This document shows positions 32,830 to 41,461 of a DNA stretch of 64,000 bases, in pieces (the stretch's first letter is position 1; every line of letters starts with the position of its first letter). The notes beneath the pieces are model-generated. The model was not told the origin of the DNA and searched no databases. It saw nothing but the letters and a program-made list of their open reading frames with translations. This stretch comes from Calditrichota bacterium. Lineage in GTDB: Bacteria; CLD3. A program made the translations under genes and the position numbers. The stretch spans positions 59,629 to 123,628 of the forward strand of contig QQUF01000048.1 of NCBI GenBank assembly GCA_008501735.1. Direction: 5' to 3'.

Positions 32830-34446
32830 ATGAAAATTAGAGTTCAGACAGATTTAATAGCAGAATCATTTGAAAAGCTAAAGTATTCAATCAATTTTTT
32901 ACTGAATTCAGTAGGTGTTAGCTTTACCTTCGCAAGAGAAGGCGAGAAACACGACTTAGAAATTATTTATGGTGATTTTGCTCCTTTAAATCAAAGTCAT
33001 TGTATTAGAATTTATCAGTCTGATGGTTATAAGAAACCTTCTTCTTTGCTAAATGAAATTCACGACTTTGAAGACAGAAATTTAAGTTTTAAGGTCTTAG
33101 GACCAACTGAAGATGGAAAAGCAAGTGTGAGTTTCCAACTAACAGAAAATGGTTTTACTCTTGTTTCTATTGATTTTGACCTGCTTGCAAATATTTTCTT
33201 TCATCTTTCTCGCTCGGAAGAAAAAGATAAAGCAAAAGATATGCACAAACGATACGACTCTTCTTTTTCGATTTTGCAAAAACTCGGAGGCTTAAAAACT
33301 CCGCTAATTAATAAATACATAAGACTTTTCAGTCAGCTCCTCGAACACGTTTTTCCAATCTTAATAACAAAAGAACTTTTTCCTCAAAATGAAACTTTTG
33401 GTGTCGTCTTAACTCACGACATTGACAGAATTAAAAAGTCTGGGATCAGAAGTTCAATCACAAATATTTTTTCAAAAGGGTTTGAGGGATTTCAAGATTT
33501 AGGAGATACTTTTTGGAACTTTGAGACAATCGCTCTTTTTGAAAAAGCCGTTAACGCAAGTTCTGCTTTTTATTTTATGACAGAAGCAAAGGACAGAGAC
33601 AGTCTTCGTTACCGAATCAAATCTTCAAAAATGAAAAACCTTCTCAAAGACTTGCACAGAAGTCAATTCGAAATCGGACTTCATTCAAGTTACTACTGTG
33701 ATGAAAAGAATAAGTATGACAAAGAAAAACAAGTCATTGAAAAGATTATTGATGATGAAGTTATCGGCAATCGAAACCATTATTTAAGGGCAATTTTTCC
33801 TGAATCTTGGAAAAAATTAGCTGATTCAGGCTTTGAGTACGACACAACTTTGGGTTACTCTGATGAAATCGGTTACAGGTCTGGTTATTCAGGAGCTTAC
33901 GACGTTTACTTACCAAACTCGGAACTTGGCTTGGTAGAAATTCCACTTACAGTTATGGATAGTTACTTTGGAGAAGTTCCAGATGAAGACGATTACCAAC
34001 AGAAAATGGAAATTCTAGAAGACTTGATTTTTGATGCTGAAGAAAACAACGGTACGATTTGTACTTTGTGGCATCAATCTTCTTGGGACGAAAAATATTA
34101 TGGTAAACTTAGCCTCCTTTACGAATCCTTCGTTTTAATCTGTTCACATAAACGAGCTTTTATTTGTTCACCTCGAGAGCTTGTTTCTTGGAAAAAAGCA
34201 AGAGATTCTTTCCAAATTATCGAATCAAAATTCGTTGACGATAGGTACGAAATCCTCGCTTCTGTTGGTGAAAGTTGCGAATTCCTCGCACTAAAATGTT
34301 TCTTTGGAAAATTAGAAGTCGGAAAAGTAGAAACTCTCAATGCTTCAGTAGAAGAACTTTTCTTCGACGGAACTTACTTAAGAATCATTCTGAAAAAATT
34401 GAAAAAAGGTCAAAAGGTAAGACTTAAGATTGAGCTTAACGAATAA
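32830..34446 (+). CDS. Polysaccharide deacetylase family protein
   Basis: A 538-residue protein with an N-terminal accessory region (~1-180) and a central NodB-like deacetylase domain. GVVLTHDIDRIKKSG supplies the metal-binding Asp-His pair near residues 191-200. EIGLHSSYYCDE, RNHYLRAIFPESWKKLADSGFEYDTTLGYSDEIGYRSG and TLWHQSSW follow the family pattern. A further C-terminal ~110-residue domain looks like a beta-sandwich. It probably trims acetyl groups from a surface or capsular polysaccharide. It overlaps the glycosyltransferase gene by 17 bases, so it belongs to a small envelope-polysaccharide operon. Confidence 0.83.
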   Translation: MKIRVQTDLIAESFEKLKYSINFLLNSVGVSFTFAREGEKHDLEIIYGDFAPLNQSHCIRIYQSDGYKKPSSLLNEIHDFEDRNLSFKVLGPTEDGKASVSFQLTENGFTLVSIDFDLLANIFFHLSRSEEKDKAKDMHKRYDSSFSILQKLGGLKTPLINKYIRLFSQLLEHVFPILITKELFPQNETFGVVLTHDIDRIKKSGIRSSITNIFSKGFEGFQDLGDTFWNFETIALFEKAVNASSAFYFMTEAKDRDSLRYRIKSSKMKNLLKDLHRSQFEIGLHSSYYCDEKNKYDKEKQVIEKIIDDEVIGNRNHYLRAIFPESWKKLADSGFEYDTTLGYSDEIGYRSGYSGAYDVYLPNSELGLVEIPLTVMDSYFGEVPDEDDYQQKMEILEDLIFDAEENNGTICTLWHQSSWDEKYYGKLSLLYESFVLICSHKRAFICSPRELVSWKKARDSFQIIESKFVDDRYEILASVGESCEFLALKCFFGKLEVGKVETLNASVEELFFDGTYLRIILKKLKKGQKVRLKIELNE

Positions 34447-35563
34447 AACCGTTCTCGTTACAGTAATCAACGATTTTCGTAATGACGCACGAGTTCAAAG
34501 GGAAGTTCGTTCGCTACTAAGCCAAAAAGCCAAAGTTGTCCTACTTGGTTTTAATAGCAAAAATTCAAAAGAAATTTTCGATTGGAATGGTGCAAAAGTC
34601 ATTCTTCTAAAAAAATCCGATTGGTCTTGGAAAAAAGGCAAATTCATTGAGTTCGTTCTTCGTGGAATTTGGGAAGGTCTGAAATTTCCTTCTGAGTTTT
34701 ACCACGCAAACGACTTGGATTCGCTTCCGATTGGTGTTTTCCTTTCAAGTGTTTCAGGTGGAAAATTGATTTACGACAGTCACGAAATTTATACAGAAAC
34801 AGAAGGTTTGAGCCAAAAGCCAAAAGAACAAAAAATTTGGAAATGGGTTGAAAAAAAGCTAATTCCTTTTGTTGATGAGACAATTACCGTTTGTGCTTCA
34901 ATCGGAAAAGAACTTGAAAAGATGTACAAACTACCAAAAGTTTGGATTGTTAGAAATGTTTCGGAAAAGTTCAAAATCGAAACTAAAAGTGAGTCGCCTT
35001 TTCATTTCGAGAAAACAATCCTTTATCAAGGAATTTTGCGAAAAGGTCGTGGTTTGGAAATCCTTGTCAGAATTTTAGAATTTTTGCCCGAAAACTATGG
35101 AGTTGCTGTTCTTGGCGAAGGAGACGAAGTTTTGAAAAAAGAGCTTCTTGACCTTGCACAAGAGAAAGGTTTTGAAAAGAGATTAAAGTTTTACGGTAAA
35201 GTCCCACTCGACGAACTTTTGAGCTACACAAGTCACGCAGACCTTGGAACTGTTCTTGCCGAAGACATTTGTTTGAATTACTACTACATTCTACCAAATA
35301 AACTTTTCCAGTATTTGATGGCTGGAGTTCCTGTTTTGGTTAGTGATTTCCCTGAACTTAGCAACATTGTTGACACCTATAAAGTTGGAGTTAAAACGAA
35401 TCCTAAAAACCTTCAGGAAACAGCTGAAAAGATTGTTTTATTAATGGAAGACTACGAAACAAGAAAGCAACTTAAAGCAAACTGTTTAGAGGCTTCAAAG
35501 GAATTAAATTGGGAAGTTGAAGAAAAAACTTTCTTAAAAGTTTACGAAAGGTTAGCAAATTGA
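34430..35563 (+). CDS. Glycosyltransferase family 4-like
   Basis: A 377-residue GT-B fold glycosyltransferase. The N-terminal half (VLVTVINDFRNDARVQREVRSLLSQ) has the family 4 acceptor-side start, and HANDLDSLPIGVFLSSVSGGKLIYDSHEIYTETEGL is typical. The donor-binding half has VVWKSLSE-equivalent GVAVLGEGDEVLKKELLDLAQEKGF and the EX7E-like region LNYYYILPNKLFQYLMAGVPVLVSDFPELSNIV. The TTG start at 34430 overlaps the deacetylase stop by 17 bases. It ends with a 4-base overlap of the next gene (TTGA). Donor and acceptor sugars are not predictable. Confidence 0.87.
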   Translation: MSLTNKTVLVTVINDFRNDARVQREVRSLLSQKAKVVLLGFNSKNSKEIFDWNGAKVILLKKSDWSWKKGKFIEFVLRGIWEGLKFPSEFYHANDLDSLPIGVFLSSVSGGKLIYDSHEIYTETEGLSQKPKEQKIWKWVEKKLIPFVDETITVCASIGKELEKMYKLPKVWIVRNVSEKFKIETKSESPFHFEKTILYQGILRKGRGLEILVRILEFLPENYGVAVLGEGDEVLKKELLDLAQEKGFEKRLKFYGKVPLDELLSYTSHADLGTVLAEDICLNYYYILPNKLFQYLMAGVPVLVSDFPELSNIVDTYKVGVKTNPKNLQETAEKIVLLMEDYETRKQLKANCLEASKELNWEVEEKTFLKVYERLAN

Positions 35564-36432
35564 AAATAGAAAAGCACTGGTTTTTACTTTTAATTTTCGT
35601 CGCATTTGTTTTGGCGAGAATTTTTCTTTTTGGCGAAAAGGAAATCCCTCTTACACAAAGAGAAAGAATCATTTCTTTTGCACCGAATGTTACAGAAATG
35701 CTCTTTGCACTTGGAGTTCAGGAAAGAGTAGTTGGAGTAACACGTTTTTGTAAATCGCCTCCACAAGCCCAAGAAAAAGAAATTGTTGGTGACCTTTTTA
35801 ATCCAAGCCTCGAAAGAATTGTTTCACTTAAACCCACCAAATTCATTTCTCTTGAAATCCGCAACCCTGAACTAAAGAAAGTCTTAAGGCTTTCAAAAGC
35901 AAAGATTGTAGAAATCCCAAACGAAACAATCGAAGAAATTTTTATCGGTTTAAGAATTGTCGGTGATGCTTTGGAAGTCAAAAGTAAATCTGATTCAATC
36001 GAAACAGCTTTGAGAGAATCTCTAAAAAGTATAGCAACAGAAAATAAACTTGAAGATAGCCTAAAAATCGGAATTGTAATTGGAAGGTCAGATGGAAGTT
36101 TAGAAGAAATATACGTTGCAGGAGAAGAAACTTTTTACACTGAGCTTCTGAAAATGCTTGGAGCAAAAAATGCTTTCGGAGATTTGGAAGGGCGTTACCC
36201 AACGGTCTCTTTAGAAACTTTGTTAGAAACAGACCCTGACATTTTAATAGAAATTCAAAGTGAGCTTAACGAGGCAAAGAAACAACAAATTCTGGAAATT
36301 TGGCAAGAGCTACCACATCTTTCAGCAGTCAAAAATGGGAAGTTGAAATTCTTAAGTGGTAAATCAGTCGCAATTCCGGGAATTAAAATTGACGAAACTT
36401 TTGAAAATTTAGCAAAAATAATTAAGGAGTAA
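35560..36432 (+). CDS. Cobalamin/iron-siderophore periplasmic binding protein, BtuF-like
   Basis: A 290-residue class III periplasmic binding protein. An N-terminal hydrophobic helix (WFLLLIFVAFVLARIFLF) lacks a lipobox, so it is probably a membrane-tethered signal anchor. RIISFAPNVTEMLFALGVQERVVGVTRFC and VGDLFNPSLERIVSLKPTKFISL are the BtuF/FecB hallmarks, and a long linking helix and a second lobe follow. It would capture vitamin B12 or a ferric chelate for an ABC importer, but no permease or ATPase is adjacent. Start TTG overlaps the glycosyltransferase stop. The gene stops 3 bases before a convergent VOC gene. Confidence 0.85.
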   Translation: MKIEKHWFLLLIFVAFVLARIFLFGEKEIPLTQRERIISFAPNVTEMLFALGVQERVVGVTRFCKSPPQAQEKEIVGDLFNPSLERIVSLKPTKFISLEIRNPELKKVLRLSKAKIVEIPNETIEEIFIGLRIVGDALEVKSKSDSIETALRESLKSIATENKLEDSLKIGIVIGRSDGSLEEIYVAGEETFYTELLKMLGAKNAFGDLEGRYPTVSLETLLETDPDILIEIQSELNEAKKQQILEIWQELPHLSAVKNGKLKFLSGKSVAIPGIKIDETFENLAKIIKE

Positions 36433-36435
36433 AAT

Positions 36436-36813
36436 TTACTCTTCTGCAAAAGCTAAAACGTAACCGTCAGAATCCAAACTGTAAGCGACTTTTTGTCCCC
36501 AATCTCTCGGGAGCAAAGGACTTAATTCTTTAGCTCCGTTGTCTAAAGCTCTTTTGTGAAGCTCTTCGGCATTCTCGACAATCAAATAAATTTCACTTTT
36601 TGGAGAATTGGAATTAGGAATTGATTTCAGCCCTAACAAATTTTCCATTCCTTTTTCAGGCATTAACCCAAGAAGAGCTCTATTTCCAAGTTCAAACTCT
36701 GTCATTCCCGGAACATTCAAAACAGGTTTTTCATCAAGAACTCTCGAATAAAATTCAGTGCTTTTCTGCTGGTCTTTGACGTAAAGAACAAAAAGTGTTT
36801 GGTTGGGTTTCAT
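36436..36813 (-). CDS. VOC (glyoxalase/bleomycin-resistance) family protein
   Basis: A 125-residue vicinal-oxygen-chelate protein with the beta-alpha-beta-beta-beta repeats. QTLFVLYVKDQQKSTEFYSRVLDEKPVL is the typical first module and EIYLIVENAEELHKRALDNGAKEL the second, ending with VAYSLDSDGYVLAFAEE, which holds the usual metal-binding Glu (AFAEE). Function could be a glyoxalase-like isomerase, resistance or dioxygenase fold; no substrate is evident. It is 8 bases downstream of an exported hypothetical gene. Confidence 0.85.
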   Translation of the reverse strand: MKPNQTLFVLYVKDQQKSTEFYSRVLDEKPVLNVPGMTEFELGNRALLGLMPEKGMENLLGLKSIPNSNSPKSEIYLIVENAEELHKRALDNGAKELSPLLPRDWGQKVAYSLDSDGYVLAFAEE

Positions 36814-36821
36814 CGGATAAA

Positions 36822-37394
36822 TTAATCCTGCTCAAGAAGAATGTCTAAAAGGTCGGGCAAAGTTGTGGCTAATTTTATGAATTTATCTACTTCCTTTTTC
36901 AAGTCAACTTTTGGAATGCTTTTGAAAGTGGAGTTCTCTTTTCGTTCCATTTCGACAGCCAAAAAAATCAAGTTATTTTCAAGAACAATAAATTTTATGG
37001 TTTTGCCGTCCTCTTCACCGATTCCCAATAATTTTCCATTTGCGTCGTAGTAAAATTCTGTGATTTTCGAAGCGTTTTTACCGCCACGATTCCATTTCAT
37101 TTTTCTGAGATTGGAATTGTCGTGGTAAAGCTCAATGCTTCCTCTGACCAATGAATTGGAAAGCTCGTTTCCGCTTTCTGTCAAAGCAAAAGCATTTGAG
37201 ATTTTGACCGACCAATTCTCTTCTTTAATCATTCCGTTTACTTGCTGAATTTGTGAAATGAAAAGTTCAAGTTTTTTGAGTTCTTCTTGATTCATTCCAA
37301 GTTCTTTCATCAGTTGCTCATCTTGGGAACTTTGCCCAAAAACAGCCGAAACAGAAAGTAAAAAAACGATTAGTAAAATTTTAAAATTTGGCAT
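36822..37394 (-). CDS. Exported hypothetical protein (190 aa)
   Basis: A signal peptide (residues 1-20, ending AVFGQ) leads to a helical segment rich in Glu, Leu and Gln (QDEQLMKELGMNQEELKKLELFISQIQQ), then a domain of alternating strands with SIELYHDNSNLRKMKWNRGGKNASKITEFYYDANGKLLGIGEEDGK, which resembles a small beta-sheet repeat (YD-like, DANGKLL). I recognise no family. Probably periplasmic. It lies between a zinc-finger-like gene (6 bases upstream) and the VOC gene. Confidence 0.7.
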   Translation of the reverse strand: MPNFKILLIVFLLSVSAVFGQSSQDEQLMKELGMNQEELKKLELFISQIQQVNGMIKEENWSVKISNAFALTESGNELSNSLVRGSIELYHDNSNLRKMKWNRGGKNASKITEFYYDANGKLLGIGEEDGKTIKFIVLENNLIFLAVEMERKENSTFKSIPKVDLKKEVDKFIKLATTLPDLLDILLEQD

Positions 37395-37400
37395 TTGAAC

Positions 37401-38096
37401 CTACTTTTGAATTAGTTCTAAATTAAGTTGTTTTATTAGTTCTGTATCGGACATTTTGATTTTTCTAACTTTCAAAATACCATCTTCTTTAAAAAGAATA
37501 TCTTTATTCTCAAATTTCTCAGTATGACTTGAAATGAGGAAAAACCAAGTAAAATGTCCGATTATGATTCTGACTATTCTGTGGGAATTGTCTTTGTACT
37601 TTTCAGGTGGCATAATAAAACCAAATCTTTCTTCTTCGACAACATAGTTGTAAAATGGAAAATTGAAAGTTTCCCCTGCATTTCCATTTAGAATCATATT
37701 TCTTAACTTTTCTTCTGCATTTGAAAGTAATTTAAACTCGTCAAACATTTCACGCGTAGAAATACTTGCTCTCCAAAGCAAGGAAAGTGAAAATATTTTA
37801 AATTTTTTGTAATCCAAATTATAAGAAAACTTTCCTTGTGGGCTTTCTAAAATTTCAATTTCCTCTCCTCCATAAAGAACTTTTCTTCCATAACTCTCAT
37901 AGGTGTTTGCTAATAATTGCTCACAATCATGACATAAAAGTTTCTCTCTTATACCCTTTTGAAGAAGAAATTTAGGATTATTACTTTGTATAAATCTATG
38001 TTTCTCGTCATACATTGATTCCGATTTGTAGAAAAACTCTGGGTAGATATGCGAATTTCTCAATTCCTTTTCTTGAAGGCATAGTTTACAATGCAT
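37401..38096 (-). CDS. Putative zinc-binding protein with HNH-like Cys motifs
   Basis: A 231-residue cytoplasmic protein. Its N-terminus has two CxxC pairs, Cys3/Cys6 (MHCKLC) and Cys55/Cys58 (LLCHDCEQ), with RNSHIYPEFFYK at residues 13-24 between them, a treble-clef arrangement like HNH-type or SHIxPEF proteins often found in accessory or defence regions. The rest has a strand/helix mix (RIVRIIIGHFTWFFLISS) that I do not recognise. No catalytic His-Asn pair of HNH nucleases is clear. It sits downstream of alaS on the same strand, 51 bases from its stop. Function open. Confidence 0.6.
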   Translation of the reverse strand: MHCKLCLQEKELRNSHIYPEFFYKSESMYDEKHRFIQSNNPKFLLQKGIREKLLCHDCEQLLANTYESYGRKVLYGGEEIEILESPQGKFSYNLDYKKFKIFSLSLLWRASISTREMFDEFKLLSNAEEKLRNMILNGNAGETFNFPFYNYVVEEERFGFIMPPEKYKDNSHRIVRIIIGHFTWFFLISSHTEKFENKDILFKEDGILKVRKIKMSDTELIKQLNLELIQK

Positions 38097-38147
38097 ATAG
38101 TTTTCCTAATCCATTCTACTGTGAATGAATTTCTTGAAATGATTCAT

Positions 38148-40730
38148 CTAACTCAAAATCCGGACAACAGCACTCAAAGCGTCTTCCAATTTTTCAGGAT
38201 TTCCGCCTCCCATTGCTTGGTGAGGTTTTCCTCCGCCGCTTCCGTCTGCGAGTTTTGCAACTTCGCGAACGATGTCGCCTGCTCTGATTCCTGTTTTAAT
38301 CAAGTCGTCAGTTACAACAACCACAATGCTTGCTTTGTCTCCGAATTTTGCACCAAGAACTCCAACTCCTGAGCCGAGTTTCTCACGAACTGAATCTGCA
38401 AAATCTCTTAATTCGCCTGCATTGCCAACTTCAAGTTCCTTTGCTAAAACTTTGAAGCCGTTCACTTCGACTGCTTCACTTAACAAGTCGTCAGAACCTG
38501 ATTTTGCAACTTCTTTTTTGAGGTTTGCAACTTCTTTTTCGAGGACTTTCTTTTCCTCAAGAAGTTGTTGAAGTTTAGCTTCCAAATTTTCGTTTGTCGC
38601 TGAAAGTGTGCGTTTGATTGTGTCAAGCGAAAGACTTTCTTGTCTTGCAAGTTCCGTTGCTCGCATTCCTGTAACGGCTTCGATTCTTCTGATTCCCGAA
38701 GAAATTGAAGATTCGCTTACAATTCGGAAGTAACCGATTTCGCCTGTATTCTGTAAATGCGTTCCTCCACAAAGTTCAACCGAAAAATCACCTGCTTTTA
38801 CGACTCGAACAACATCGCCGTATTTTTCACCAAAAAGAGCCATTGCTCCAAATTCAAGAGCTTCGTCGTAAGCCATTTCTTTAGTCTCAAGACTCACGGA
38901 TTTTTGGATTTCAGAATTCACAAGATTTTCGATTTTCACAAGTTGTTCAGCAGAGACTTTCTCAAAATGAGTAAAGTCAAAACGCAAGTAATTGCTTTCC
39001 ACCAAAGAACCTTTTTGTTGAACGTGATTTCCAAGAATTTCTCTTAAAGCCGAGTGCAAAAGGTGAGTTGCAGTGTGGTTTTGTGCAGTTGCTTTTCGGT
39101 TTGCAGAATCAACTACAAGTTTGCCTGATTTTGGAATTTCTGAAATTGCACCGTTTGGATTTTTTGCAAAATGTATAAAAATGTCGCCTTTTTTCTGTGT
39201 GTCGTAAATTTCAAATTCGCCGTTTGCAAAAATGAATTTTCCTTTGTCGCCGACTTGTCCGCCTGATTCTGCGTAAAAAGGCGTGATGTCTGTAACGAAA
39301 TTAATTTTTTCTCCGTCAACTTTTGCAAGACGCAAATGAGCTTCGGTTTCGAGAGTCGTGTAACCGACAAAGTAAGAATGTTCTCCTTCGTCAACGACTT
39401 GGAGTTCGAGGTCTTCTGCTGCGAATTTTGTCGCTTCTCTTGAGCGTGAACGCTGGGCTTCCATTTCTTTTGTATAAGTTTCGTTGTCAACTTCCAAACC
39501 TCTTTCGCGAGCCATTACTTCAGTCAAATCAAGAGGAAATCCGTAAGTATCGTAAAGTTTGAAGGCTTCTTTTCCTGAAAAAACTTTGTCAGATTTGTTA
39601 GCGATTTCTTCAAAAAGTTCAATTCCTCTGTCAATCGTTTTGTTGAATGACTCTTCTTCATTTTTGAGAACAAGTTTGATGTGTTCTTTACCCGAAACGA
39701 TTTCAGGATACGCTTTTCCCATCGACTCAACAACTGAATCAACGATTTTGTAGAAAAACGGCTCTTTCATTCCGAGCTTTCTTCCAAAGCGGCAAGCACG
39801 TCTCAAAACTCTTCGCAAAACGTAACCTCTTCCTTCATTTGAAGGCAAAGCTCCGTCTGCAATTGAAAAAGTCAAAGTTCGAATATGGTCAGCGATTACA
39901 TTCATCGAAACTTGATTCTCACCTTCGTATTTTTTTCCTGTTACTTCTGAAATTTGCTTGAGAATTGGAGTAAAAATATCTGTGTCGTAGTTTGAAGTTT
40001 TGTCCTGTAAAACAGCAACAATTCTTTCAAATCCCATTCCTGTGTCAACGTGTTTTTGTGGAAGTTCGACCAAAGAGCCGTCTTTTTGTCGCTCGTACTG
40101 AATGAAAACATTATTCCCGATTTCCATAAATCTTTCGTTTTCGCTGTTCACACCACGAGTTGGGTGAGTTCCATCAATGTCTTCTTCACCACCTTTGTCA
40201 ATATGAATTTCCGTGCAAGGACCACAAGGACCTGTTTCGCCCATTTCCCAAAAATTGTCTTTTGCACCACAACGAATAATGTGTTTTGGATTGATGTCTG
40301 TCTCTTTTTCCCAAATTTCAAACGCTTCGTCATCAGTTTCAAAAACTGTTGCATAAAGTTTGTCTTTTGGTAATTTCCAAACTTCTGTTAGAAGTTCCCA
40401 ATACCACTTGATTGCTTGTTTTTTGTAGTAATCGCCGAAAGACCAATTTCCGAGCATCTCAAAGAAAGTGTGGTGGTAAGTGTCAACTCCAACTTCTTCG
40501 AGGTCGTTGTGTTTTCCGCTGACACGAATACACTTTTGCGAATTCACTGCACGTGAGTACTCACGTGTTCCAGTTCCAAGAAAAATATCCTTGAACTGAT
40601 TCATTCCTGCATTTGTGAAAAGCAAAGTTGGGTCGTCATTCGGAGCAACCGAAGAAGACCGCACAAAAGTATGCTTTTTATCTTTAAAAAAATCTATGAA
40701 TTGCTGTCTTATTTCCTGTGAAGTAAGCAT
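38148..40730 (-). CDS. alaS: Alanyl-tRNA synthetase
   Basis: Charges tRNA-Ala and edits misacylated products. At 860 residues from ATG 40730 it has the normal length. Motifs: MLTSQEIRQQFIDFFKDKKHTFVRSSSVAPNDDPTLLFTNAGMNQFKDIFLG, the tRNA-recognition and aminoacylation core, the editing-domain zinc ligands HTATHLLHSAL and CGGTH, and a C-Ala DHHA1-like end. ATG 40730 is 1 base past the TOPRIM gene stop and has an AGGA about 9 bases upstream; an in-frame ATG at 40754 lies inside that gene. It is part of a long leftward run following the ATPase-TOPRIM pair. Confidence 0.98.
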   Translation of the reverse strand: MLTSQEIRQQFIDFFKDKKHTFVRSSSVAPNDDPTLLFTNAGMNQFKDIFLGTGTREYSRAVNSQKCIRVSGKHNDLEEVGVDTYHHTFFEMLGNWSFGDYYKKQAIKWYWELLTEVWKLPKDKLYATVFETDDEAFEIWEKETDINPKHIIRCGAKDNFWEMGETGPCGPCTEIHIDKGGEEDIDGTHPTRGVNSENERFMEIGNNVFIQYERQKDGSLVELPQKHVDTGMGFERIVAVLQDKTSNYDTDIFTPILKQISEVTGKKYEGENQVSMNVIADHIRTLTFSIADGALPSNEGRGYVLRRVLRRACRFGRKLGMKEPFFYKIVDSVVESMGKAYPEIVSGKEHIKLVLKNEEESFNKTIDRGIELFEEIANKSDKVFSGKEAFKLYDTYGFPLDLTEVMARERGLEVDNETYTKEMEAQRSRSREATKFAAEDLELQVVDEGEHSYFVGYTTLETEAHLRLAKVDGEKINFVTDITPFYAESGGQVGDKGKFIFANGEFEIYDTQKKGDIFIHFAKNPNGAISEIPKSGKLVVDSANRKATAQNHTATHLLHSALREILGNHVQQKGSLVESNYLRFDFTHFEKVSAEQLVKIENLVNSEIQKSVSLETKEMAYDEALEFGAMALFGEKYGDVVRVVKAGDFSVELCGGTHLQNTGEIGYFRIVSESSISSGIRRIEAVTGMRATELARQESLSLDTIKRTLSATNENLEAKLQQLLEEKKVLEKEVANLKKEVAKSGSDDLLSEAVEVNGFKVLAKELEVGNAGELRDFADSVREKLGSGVGVLGAKFGDKASIVVVVTDDLIKTGIRAGDIVREVAKLADGSGGGKPHQAMGGGNPEKLEDALSAVVRILS

Positions 40731-40731
40731 T

Positions 40732-41460
40732 TTATTTTTCCTGTGTATTTTCATCGTTTAAGAATTCAAATATTTCGCCAACACCAAATTTGTCGGTAAC
40801 TGTCTCTTTAAGAAATTCTAATTTTGTTGTTTCAATTATTTCTTGATAAAATTCGTGTAAATATTTGTCTGAAAGCAAAACCTTACAAATGTTTGGCTCA
40901 AGTTTGTTATTAATTTTTACTTTTTCTTTGAGGATTAATTTGCCGTTTGTTGCTTTAAGAAAGGCTTCAATCTCTTTTTCGGGGTAATTCTCAGGTTCAA
41001 TTTTTCTTAATAAAAATGTCGTGATGTTTTCGAGTGCGATTGTGTTTTGTCCGTGAAATTTTGGACAATCAAATTTCCAATCTCCGAAAATGATTTCTTT
41101 GTTGTGGTTTGGAGCTAATTTTTCAAGTTTTGCGGTGAGTTGCTTTTTGTCTTCTTCAAACTTTATTTCGTTACCTTCGTCAGGGTCGAAAATGATTAAG
41201 ATTTTAGAAAACTCGTTTAATGCTTTTTGATATTGCTCTCTTGTGAGGTCATTTTCAAGAAGAACACCTTCTTTAGAGTTTCCAAGTAAAAATTTGAAAG
41301 TAAAATTAGAGTTTGTTAAATTTTTAATTCTTTTGTTTTCTCTTTGGCAGTATTCGTTTCTACCAATTTCCTCAAGTCCATAAATTTTAAAAAGGTAGTT
41401 GTAGTAAAAATATAAATCGTGAACTCCCTCTAAGACCAATAAGATATTTTGATGGTTCAT
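40732..41460 (-). CDS. TOPRIM-like protein paired with an AAA ATPase
   Basis: A 242-residue protein whose N-terminus (NILLVLEGVHDLYFYYNYLF, Glu11 and Asp15) and ILIIFDPDEGNE (Asp92, Asp94) match the acidic catalytic positions of TOPRIM nucleases, nearest in look to DUF3226-type domains; the segment FHGQNTIALENITTFLLRKI is also compatible. It lies 1 base after the upstream AAA-ATPase stop. ATPase-plus-TOPRIM gene pairs (OLD, PARIS, Gabija-like) are known antiphage modules, but I cannot assign a named subtype. It is followed by alaS, whose start is 1 base past the stop. Confidence 0.65.
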   Translation of the reverse strand: MNHQNILLVLEGVHDLYFYYNYLFKIYGLEEIGRNEYCQRENKRIKNLTNSNFTFKFLLGNSKEGVLLENDLTREQYQKALNEFSKILIIFDPDEGNEIKFEEDKKQLTAKLEKLAPNHNKEIIFGDWKFDCPKFHGQNTIALENITTFLLRKIEPENYPEKEIEAFLKATNGKLILKEKVKINNKLEPNICKVLLSDKYLHEFYQEIIETTKLEFLKETVTDKFGVGEIFEFLNDENTQEK

Positions 41461-41461
41461 T

